Shown here piece after piece: positions 54,546 to 64,000 of a DNA stretch of 64,000 nt. The translations under genes were made by a program, and so were the position numbers. Below the pieces are notes generated by a model. The model saw only the letters and a program-made list of their open reading frames with translations. It was not told the DNA's origin and made no database searches. Each line of letters starts with the position of its first letter. The first letter of the stretch is position 1. The stretch comes from Rhynchopus sp. YZ270_cl-10 (Eukaryota > Euglenozoa > Diplonemea > Diplonemida > Diplonemidae), in the NCBI GenBank assembly GCA_964035575.1, contig OZ037884.1, positions 62,001-126,000 on the forward strand, written 5' to 3'.

Positions 54546-56727
54546 CTACTGCAAACTCCCCTTCGCAGTGAACGCCTCTTCCAGGAGCGCTGCTGCACGG
54601 TGGTGCCCACACGCCTTCGCCATACGGTGTGGCAACCAACCTGTTGTGTTGTGTTATTAATGCCTTGTGAGGGTAATTCTTGCGCAGAATATGGCCCTTT
54701 TGTGTTATGTTGTGTTTAAAAGAAAAATGTGGGTACTTCCTTCGAGCGAAACATCGCTCCCATATATTGTATTGTCATTATTTATGTTGCCTTTTTTTTT
54801 GCTGTATCGAACCAGATGGGTGTCCTCAAAGCCACCTTTTGAAAAGACCAGGATACTCACAGACACATCCCTTAAGAATCGTACCAAGGGATGAGACGGA
54901 GAAACTCTTCAAAAAAGTTGTACTTTCTTTGCAAAATGGAAGTGTTTGCATACCATCCGCGTTCTTGCAGGGCACAGCCTTAAAGTCTAGGAGGTGCCCA
55001 AGCACGTCGACGCTCCCGTTGAATGCGGCCATGTGCAGCGGTGCCTTGCCGTACTTATCCAGACGGGACGCATCTGCCCCTGCTTGCAGGAGAAGGCGCA
55101 CCACTGCAGGCTTGTCGTGGAAGCAAGCATAGTGGAGAGGCGTCCACCCGTTCAGTGTGTCTATCTTGTCCACCGACGCACCGAAGCCAAGCAGCGTCGC
55201 CGTGCAGGCCACGTTCCCCAGTCGTGCCGCCACTGCCAGCGCGCACTCCCCTGTGTCCTTCTCCTCGTCCACCTCCACCTCCGCCTGCACCGCATTCTCC
55301 AGAAGGACCCGTGTACATACAGACTCGCTGTCGCTCATGACGGCTGTGTGCAATGGCTTGACGCCTTCTGTGAAGTTGAGTGGGTAGACATCATGGGTGT
55401 AAAAGACAATAAAGGCTGATAAACCTGGGTGCGCGTACTTGTTGCGCACTTTGTGCACGGAAAAAAAAATACTGGAATACCCTATATTGCGTACTTGTTG
55501 CGTACTTGTTGCGTACTTAGTGCGTTGTTGTTGCGTACTTGGTATTTTTTATTTCAGGAGCACCAATTCTCATAACAAACACATCTTCCACATACCTTTG
55601 CAGCCATTGCGCGATTTGCACCCTTTGCTGATAAGGTACTGCACCAACCCTGCATCGCCGCTTCCGACAGCGAGGTGCAGGGCACGACCACAGTCATCAC
55701 GACAGACACCTGCTCCAAAACATGCTGCATGGGAACAGGGTTTGGGGGTGGCGAGCTGAAGAGGGTCCGCGCCGTGCTCCATTAGCAGCATCGACATTGC
55801 GACACGGTCGTTGCGCAGGCTGCAGAGCAGGGCTGTGTTGCCGTTCTCCTCTGAGGCACGGCAGACGTCGACACCTGCTTCGAACAGAAGGTGCGCCACT
55901 TCGATATGCCCCCCCGATGCCGCAGAGTGCAACGGCGTGCCGCAGCCGACCTTTGCACCCTCCTTCAACAACATTGCCACCAACGCCACATACCCACCCC
56001 GGCACGCCACAGCGAGCGGCGTATCCATCCGAGGGTACTCCCTATTCAGCTCCGCACCGTGCTGTAGCAGCAGTGTCACGGTCTCCATCTGCCCCTTCAG
56101 GCATGCAAGGTATAAGGGTGTGTAGCCATTGTTGTTCTGAATGGAAGAGTCCGCCCCGTATTTGTTCAGCAGAACTGAGACAATGTCATCGTGCTTGCCC
56201 ACCACCGCAGCGTGCAGTGCTGTGCCCGACTCATGACTCCCCACATCACGCCAGCACGATGCTTCCTGGATGCTGGCACCCATTTCAATGAGATGCTCCA
56301 CAGTCTCGAGATGCCCGTTGTACGCAGCACAGTGCAAGATGTCTGTACGGAACCCACCCCGCTTGATGATAGGCACATTCAAGGTAGCAAGCGAGCGGAG
56401 TGCTGTCGTATCCCCTTTCCCTGCTGCCTCGGACGCCGTATTTTCAGAAAGCTCAGTATACCCCTGCCCTGCCAGATACCTTCGAGCAAACGCTTCTGCC
56501 GATTCCGTTACATAAATGGTATCGCCCTGGGAGAGCGACGCGACCGAATCCTCCCCAAGGACGGGCCCGGAGGGGCTGCCAAGACATAGGTCCACCTCTG
56601 CATCAGGGCTGATCCCGAGGGCGGTCTTGGTACGCTGGCAGAGCCGTGCGTACTCATTCCCCGCATCGCAACCCACCTCAACCACGGCAGAGCTGGAGGT
56701 AAGGTCCTCTATCACCACCACCTCCAT
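54546..56727 (-). CDS. Ubiquitin-like domain + ankyrin-repeat protein, three exons (546 aa)
   Basis: Exons 55596-56727, 54954-55367 and 54546-54640 total 1641 nt, in frame. Residues 1-75 resemble the ubiquitin-like module of the two LRR genes (LSQGDTIYVTESAEAFARRYL against LSAGDTIVLSDSKKYTAIAAL). About twelve ankyrin repeats follow from about residue 125 (FRTDILHCAAYNGHLETVEHLIEMGA, NGYTPLYLACLKGQMETVTLLLQHGA, NGWTPLHYACFHDKPAVVRLLLQAGA). The last, ADG-WLPHRMAKACGHHRAAALLEEA, is completed only by exon 3. Probably a cytosolic scaffold. A CCCAG acceptor is 16 nt before the ATG at 56727; the longer frame upstream of it is excluded. Confidence 0.88.
54641..54953 (-). other. Intron 2 of the ankyrin gene (313 nt)
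   Basis: Begins GTATGC, ends CACAACAG. Phase 1 (Gly). It includes TAATTCTTGCGCAGAATATG, a word also found at 54347 (downstream of the gene) and, with one change, near 56821 (upstream). Confidence 0.8.
55368..55595 (-). other. Intron 1 of the ankyrin gene (228 nt)
   Basis: Begins GTATGT, ends TTCACAG. Joins NGCK to EGVKPLHTAV. It contains five or so copies of TTGCGTACTTG (about 55433-55542). Confidence 0.85.
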
Positions 56728-57770
56728 TGATGAAAGAGCTGCTCTGGGGAAGGGGGGGAGAGGAGAAAGGGGAGGGAAAAGGATGTCTCTGTGGGTGTTT
56801 GATAATAGGGCTAATAGGGGGTAATTGTTGCGCAGAATATGGTTTAAGAAAGGGTGTCTCTGTGGGTGGGTGGTATGTGTTGCGCTGATGTTTTTCAGTG
56901 TAAGGTTGCCTATTTTCTGGCTGTGTTGTGCGTGGTTTTTCCTCCCCACTTTCTAACACCAAAACCTGTTGTCACAAAAAGCTGTTGGGAACCGAGGAGG
57001 GAGGAAGGCTGCGCGGTCTGATCGAGCAGAGGCCGGCCCGATCTGGCCTCATCTCTCACAGCCCCTTCGCAAGAAGGGCAGGCACACCCTCTGTGCCGTG
57101 CCGGGGACTCATGCTTGTAGACCTCTGAACTCCTCAGAGGGACAGAATGATATCAATCATTTTTTGACACCACGGTACAGTTGCAGATCACACGCGTACA
57201 GAACAAAACACTTTGGTTTTGGTTGCTTTGGTTTACGGGTTTGCAAAATTCGGCAAATTCCTCCCAAGATACTTCTTTGCATCATTTACGTCGAGCATGC
57301 CACCCTGCAGAAGACCGCGAGAGCAATGAAGATACGCAATGTACCAAGCTGTGTTGGGGGAAACAATTTGTTCGATTATGGACAACTATCACTAGATAGC
57401 AGATTTTTTTTTCTTCACAGGATCCTGAAAGGAGAGCAAATAGAAGGAGCACGCTTTGCAGTAGGGGCAGAATCCTTATTCTTGGAAAACAAAAAAGAGG
57501 GTCTTAATAATTAAGCGTTGCAGTTTACCTATAGATGTGGTATTCGGTATTCCCCCCACTGAATTTAGTTGGAAAGAATGCGGGGGAGTGGAGATGTGGG
57601 GGGTGTTGGTATCTAACTTATTTCTTGTTTTGTTGTGGTTTCTTTCTTCTTTGTTTTATGGGGAGGAAAGACTTTGCTTTAGAACGTCTCTATTGGCACA
57701 GAACAGTACTTTGAGACTAAAATGCAACCTTACCTTTGCACATAGAATCTAATCAAAAAAAAAGAAAAGT

Positions 57771-57808
57771 TTATAAGATGACCCTAAGCCTCTCGTTGCT
57801 TAGTCACC
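57771..57808 (+). repeat. Dispersed stem-loop, CTAAG type
   Basis: TTATAAGATGACCCTAAGCC, TCTCGTT, GCTTAGTCACC. Identical over its core to the copy at 46237. Confidence 0.8.
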
Positions 57809-57883
57809 AAAAAAGTGACCAACCACACTCTCCCTAAAGGGGAGCGTGGCTGTCTCTAGCGTACACGACGGTGAAGTAAAGTG

Positions 57884-57970
57884 AAGTTGATCTGTGCAAA
57901 CGCCCTCTGGGACGCAGACACATATGACACTCCGCGTGGGTTATCGAACCCCCGGAGTGTCGCATTTGGG
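57884..57970 (-). repeat. tRNA-like short interspersed repeat
   Basis: The stem ACACTCCG/CGGAGTGT encloses GGGTTCGATAACCC on the minus strand (B-box-like). It continues into TGTGTCTGCGTCCCAGAGGG. About 80% like 27545-27632 by eye. Confidence 0.55.
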
Positions 57971-58517
57971 AGTCATCTGCAGGGAAGTAAATGACTCTAC
58001 TGGTGTGATCACCCAAACGGATTCTCTGTGGTTCCCCCGAAGGTGCTCCGCAAATCTTAATATAGCCCGAAACAGTTCTCCGTGGTTCCCCCGTGGTTCT
58101 TCCATGGGTTCTCCGTACCCCCTGAATCACACATCCACTTGTAATTTTTTTTTTGATAAATTGTTGGAGTAGTGTAGTTGCCTCGGTTGTGTTGCCACAG
58201 TTGTGCAATCTCCACTGATTTTTTTGCTTTGTGATGTCACCGTGGAGTACTAAGGGGAAACTAAAAAAGTGTTGCTGTATTTCCGCAGAGAGGAGAGTGG
58301 GGGGTTACGTTCAATCCTGTTCTCTCCTGCTTGAACTTCTTCAAAAAGAAGGGTCCATATGCGCACGCCTAAAGACGCCTTTGGACATTGGGTTGCCAGA
58401 CAAAAAATAATAAAACAAGAAAGGGCTAGGATCCACGCAAACGCATCCATAAAAAAGTTTTTGTGGTGTGTTTCCCCGTGCAGAATGGTTTTGTTGCATG
58501 GTGCCCACTGCGTATGG

Positions 58518-59696
<1,179 letters not shown>

Positions 59697-60728
59697 TAAA
59701 ACAAAAGAAAAATTTTGTGAAAACTAAAAAAGAAGAAGAATAGGGGGAAAGAAAAAGGATTTGGCGAGAATCTAAACCTCTTGAGCAAGGAAAGAAAAGA
59801 GGGGGACGTGCTGTGATGTGGATGGGTGGGGGGAGAGAGAGAGAGAGAGAGGGAGATTTATGGTGCGGTGGATGGGAACGAGAATGGCCCCCTCCCTTCT
59901 TGTGCAATGGGACACAACATTGGAACATCTATGACCGTCTCCGTGAGACACGCAAACAGGCTGTGAGAGCTTACTGAGGTGAAAAAAATCACCCCGTCCA
60001 TAGATGGCCGGACTATGTGTGGGGTGGGATAAATGAAAATGGTTAGTAAGGGGGCAGGAGCTTCTACTGGATTTTTCATTTTTCTTTTTCATTTCGTTTT
60101 TAGAAACCGTGTGGAAAATAGAGGACATTTGTTTTTTGAGAGTGGCGTTCTCCAAAAGCAAAAGGATCGCCTCTTGCTAGGAAACTCGCTGTGTATAGGA
60201 GGGGTCGTTCGTCGTCTGCCTTTTTTTTCTTTCATTTTCAATTTTATTTCGAACATATTTTATGATAAAAGATATGTTGTTACGACGAGGGGACAACAAC
60301 CGTTTGACACTTCTATCAAACGTAAACAGAACCTCTCATACCTCTTCACAGGGTTTTGCGCACAAAAAAAAAAAAAATCCCCAAAAAAAAATCCCCCAAA
60401 AAACGCATAGGAACTGACCCTAAGCCTCTCTGATTTGGTCAGACCTCATGTCTCGTGACACAGCAGAAGTAAAATCATATTACGTCCATACAGAAAGAAA
60501 GAGTGAGGGGTGCCAGGTACCCCTCTCTCGGGCAAAAGTAATTGATACACTTTCAAAAAAAAAAAAAAAAATCAAAAAAATCAAAAGATCATTTCAAAAG
60601 AGAAAAAGAAAGAATGACGGAAACAGAAGTGGAGAGTGGAGTGGAGTGGAGTGGAGGTGAAGAGGTGTGAATGGAGAATTGGGAAAGAAAAAAAAATATG
60701 CACTAAAAAAGAGAACAAAAAACACGTA
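59697..60728. other. Intergenic upstream of TEX9-like gene
   Basis: (GA)n near 59832-59852, a CTGACCCTAAGCCTCTCTGATTTGGTCAG stem-loop relative at about 60413-60441, and a GAGTG run near 60630-60655. No coding signal. Confidence 0.5.
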
Positions 60729-61407
60729 CACCATGGACTCGTAATGACATTACGCGCGTCATGACGAGGTAATTACGAGTGCCTTGACGAGGGCACCCCC
60801 TCGTAATTACGAGGGGGTGCCCTCGTCATGACGAGGTAATTACGAGGGCACCCCCTCGTAATTACCACGTCACGACGTCGTCATGACGTGGGCACCCACG
60901 ACAAGGCGATTTTTGACCAATAAAAAAAAATTTTTTTTTTCAAAAATCGGGCGTGGTAGGTCATAAAGTGGCCCAAAAAATCCAAAGAAAACCTCAGATT
61001 GACCAAATGGTGAAAAAAAATGTCAAGTCAAATTTCAGCCAAAATACGGTCATTAGACCCCCACAGATGCTTAAAAGTGCCAAATTTTGCTTTTAATGGC
61101 CTCAAATCGTCGAAATTAGCCCTATATAGGGGCCAAAAAAAAAAATTCGAGAGTCCCTTTCCCTGGGAGGCAATAGCCAGACAATGACCACGGGAGCACC
61201 CCTCGTAATTACGAGGGGTGCCCTCGTAATTACGAGGGCACCCCTCGTCATGACGTCGTAATGCCGTCGTCGTGACGAGGGAAACCTCACGTCATGACGT
61301 CGTCATTACGAGGGGGTGCCCGCGTCGTGACGACGTCATTGCGCGCGTAATTTCCCACGTAATTTCCCTCGTCCCTCGTCACGTAATGTCATTACGAGTC
61401 CATGGTG
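60729..61407. mobile_element. MITE with TA target duplication and internal palindromes
   Basis: Ends CACCATGGACTCGTAATGAC and complement, flanked by TA (60727-60728, 61408-61409). Both sub-ends consist of alternating GTAATTACGAGGG and GTCATGACGAGG palindromes. The middle (61065-61145) shares about 75 bp with the sub-terminal part of the 2.9-kb element (9120-9200; 28995-29065). No coding capacity. Confidence 0.88.
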
Positions 61408-63585
61408 TAAAAATTCTGCTGATTTAATCCACAGGGGGTGTGTTTAAAATCAACTTTTTTGAGGGCACTTCGGTTTCAGAAACCAAGGATCAAAGAGTGA
61501 TCCCACGCCACCTTTTTGGCCAGGGCAGAGGCTTGTCTCCCCCTGAGCAGGAAGCCGTAAGCGATCCTCTCATTAACAGATACACGACGGTGAAGTAGAT
61601 GACTTGACTTGCGGTTTTTGGTTTTGTGATGCCACCGCTTTCAACAGTGAAACCACAAAGTAAAACCGCAAGTCTAAGTGTCTTCACCGTCAGGTGCACC
61701 GCCCTACCCCTTCAGGGCATCGCTCCTGTGGCTGAGTGGAAAGGAAGAATGTCTGTGTAGTCACAAGAGAAAGTTGAAAGAGCGCCTTATCGTTCATCGG
61801 CGGAGGCAGGCACCGAAAAGAAAGACAGGCTGATAGGATGAATGTGCAAGCACTGTGCATACACCTACAGAAATCAATGAATTGAGGAACAATGAGGAAC
61901 GTGGTGGGGGGACGCTGTGGGGCGACGCATTTTTAATAAGGTAGGTGGGTTCCGCCGAGAAATGAACCACGTTGTTTATGTACGTCAAAAATCCACGGGA
62001 GGGAGAAAAAGGGAGCAGGGGAGACAGGAGGGGTGAAGGGTTGTATTTTTTTTGGGGGGGAAATGTATTCCTTATAGGGAACGGAGCATGGTACTGTCCT
62101 GGAAGCTCCAAGATGGAGTCGGCGGGGCTTAAGAAGTTACCTTCCTAAAGGTGCACACACAACTGGCAAAAAGGGGCGGCATCGTTCCCATACCATCATT
62201 GAAATCACATTGCTTTACCAACGTTGCACTCCAATACTACTCCCTGTTGTTGCGTTGCTGTGCCAACCGTCGCCTAATTACAGACCTTGGCGGGTTACTA
62301 GATCAGTACTCAAATGCCCTCTCTTGCACACAGACAAGAGAGGGGTACTGTGGTACGCAAAGAAAACAGAAATTTGGTTTGGATATTAAAAAACACAGAG
62401 TCTCTGAAATATGGACCCCTTTTTTGATACCCATTTTAACTTCATTTGATAACTCTGCATAGTGTACTTCACTTCACTCACAAAAGCTGTCAGACCTCCA
62501 CATCAGGTTACCCTGACTTTGGAGGACAGAAAAAGGGGGCGTCAGGGAAACATGACAATTCTGCACCGATGCGTTCCTATAAAGTTTTTTTTTTCAGTTG
62601 ATGGTGTTCCCGAAAGGGCCCATATTGACAGGTCCTTGACACAAGGTTTACAGGGGAAAATGACACACCCCCCTATATTGACATGTCCTTGACATGTCCC
62701 CGACAGCAGATCGGTAACACCAGTTGATCCTAATTTAATGTGTAACAAATTGCTACTCGTGGGTGGCAATTTGTTTGCTATCAGATCAACCTAACAACCT
62801 ACGCCTCTCGTGTTTAGTCACCTTTGTTCACAATCGTTATCGGCACATCAAAAAAAAGGGGGATTTTTGATAAATAAATATTTTTTTTTGAATAGATAAA
62901 AGCAATAAATTACTTTTTATTTAAAACAAAAGGCACTCCGTATCCAAAACAGGGGGGCAGTCTGGGGACAAAAACAGATTTCTGTATTGGGGAGGGTGGG
63001 AGTGTTTTTCGCTAAAAGGTAGGATTAAAAGTAAAAGAAAATGATGTAAAACATCGGGTAGTCGGGTCCACTTGGAAAATACATAACTACATATAAGTAG
63101 TATATAAAGCACGTAGCCCTAAAAAGTACAAGGACCAAGAACCGACATGAACAGGGACCAAAGAGTCGTGGTGAATTCAAATAATGATCAGTTACCGAGA
63201 AACAACCACTGGTCGACAAACACTAGAAAAGGAAAATCAGCTGAAAAGAAAACGAAAACGTGATATTCTAACTTGTATCTGGCGTAATAAAAAACGGCGT
63301 CCACGTATCATTGGTTGAGCGACGCTTGCCCAGATGACCCGTACCAGGAGAATAAAATTACAAAGAAAAGGAAAATAACAAAATAAACAAAAAGCACAAC
63401 AAGAGTATCCCAAAGTAGTATACAGACAGCACAACTCTCTACAAGGATGTGGCGGCAAGGCCGGTCTGACAACAAAGTTCTTGAAAAAAAAGGGGGGAGG
63501 GGAAACGAACTCTCTCGCTCTGTCTGTCTGTCTCCCTCTGCATCTGCATCTGCACAGAGGTTTTTTTACGGGGGGGTGGGGGGGG
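61408..63585. other. Gene-free stretch with inverted and dispersed repeats
   Basis: An imperfect inverted repeat lies at 61576-61692 (CGGTGAAG..GACTTGCGGTTTT and complement), ACGCCTC-type and TGTGC-type stem-loops near 61773 and 61838, and a CTAAG-type at 62784-62823. A 103-codon plus-strand frame at 62151-62462 has no recognisable protein. The rest is AT-rich. Confidence 0.5.
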
Positions 63586-64000
63586 CAGTGTTCCTAATTT
63601 TGCGTTTAAAACGTTTAAAACGTTTTAAACGTTTTAAATTATTTAAAACGCGTTTTAAACTGTTTTAAACGTTTTAAACGTTTTAACTCGAATAAAAAAC
63701 GGGTGACAGTTCTGCACAAAAAAACGTAAAAAATGTGGGGGGAATTTTTCGAATTTTTTTTTTCTGTATCAAAAATCATAGTTTTGGTGCATCTGGGGTC
63801 AATTTAGCCTGGTTTTTCTTGGTTTCTCCTGCTAACTTGTTTCCTGTACGGTACCCTAATGAGTGCGCTAAAACCTGGCTGATCAAGCGCTTGGTGCCAG
63901 CATTTGATGTGTCAAAAATTCCCAGCGGGTTCCAGATGGGTAACAGGGTACTTAAGGCTGAGTATGACAGGGTCATGGTTCCTGTGAGAGCAGCCCTAGC
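63586..64000 (+). mobile_element. Possible hAT-like element entering at right edge
   Basis: CAGTGTTCCTAATTTTGCG resembles a hAT terminus. It is followed by 80 bp of GTTTTAAACGTTTTAAACG in direct and inverted arrangement, then a plus-strand frame open from about 63696 to the edge (FGASGVNLAWFFLV, then AKTWLIKRLVPAFDVSKIPS, then LKAEYDRVMVPVRAAL). The other end and any target duplication lie outside. The frame is not recognised and has no clear start. The opposite strand is open as well. Confidence 0.3.

Larger units (their letters stand above)
56728..58517. other. Intergenic with two stem-loop repeats
   Basis: Acceptor of the ankyrin gene (AG at 56744-56745), a stem-loop at 57771-57808 and a tRNA-like repeat at 57884-57970. 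No convincing coding; a plus-strand frame at 56969-57514 has no recognisable protein. Confidence 0.5.

Noticed and set aside
54826-55458. Separate 210-codon ankyrin gene
   Set aside because: The donor and acceptor sites join it to the exons on both sides in frame and complete two ankyrin repeats.
56728-56949. 74-codon N-terminal extension of the ankyrin protein
   Set aside because: It lies upstream of the acceptor 16 nt before the better ATG and has repeat-like composition.
60729-61407. CRISPR-like alternation of short palindromes
   Set aside because: No regular spacers; the unit is bounded by inverted ends and a TA duplication, so it is a transposable element.
62151-62462. Plus-strand frame of 103 codons
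   Set aside because: No recognised domain, no acceptor-like CAG near the start and against the strand of all other genes.

Overview
The window looks like nuclear DNA of a flagellated protist, most likely a euglenozoan and best guess a diplonemid. All 12 protein genes I can support lie on the minus strand, as in a directional gene cluster. Conventional cis-introns are few: six in four genes, with 5' sites GTRTGY and 3' sites ACAG. Most start codons sit a short distance (often 14-16 nt) downstream of an unpaired [A/C]CAG-like acceptor, as expected where a spliced leader is added in trans. No spliced-leader gene, rRNA or mtDNA is present, so the lineage is inference.

Genes in order of transcription (right to left): a TEX9-like coiled-coil protein (3 exons), a ubiquitin-like/ankyrin protein (3 exons), an HSP110/GRP170-like ER chaperone, a small unknown protein, a 2720-residue protein with four zinc-binding/MIB-HERC2 modules, four SPRY-like segments and a C-terminal pseudokinase, a prolyl 4-hydroxylase (2 exons), an ERMARD/DUF4209-like protein, a glutathione-transferase-like protein, a ubiquitin-like/LRR protein, a large receptor-type cyclase-domain protein (2 exons), a second ubiquitin-like/LRR protein, and, running off the left edge, an LRR/coiled-coil/protein-kinase protein. 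The themes are signalling, ER folding and protein modification, and the flagellum. They are separate housekeeping and signalling genes rather than one pathway.

More than half of the window is non-coding and crowded with DNA-transposon debris. There are two nearly identical inverted copies of a 2.8-2.9 kb non-autonomous element with GATC-rich ends (6.5-9.4 kb and 28.8-31.5 kb), the second nested inside a 1.3 kb foldback element that also carries a small MITE. There are several TA-flanked palindromic MITEs (5.1, 10.3, 16.4, 32.7, 60.7 kb). A hAT-like element with a perfect 8-bp target duplication encloses a 207-bp higher-order repeat (43.2-45.0 kb), and a possible second hAT-like end lies at the right border.

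The least explained signal is a set of 30-60 nt stem-loops scattered through introns and intergenic DNA. They have a conserved GCCTC(TCG) loop but different stems, and nearly all have the same orientation relative to the genes.
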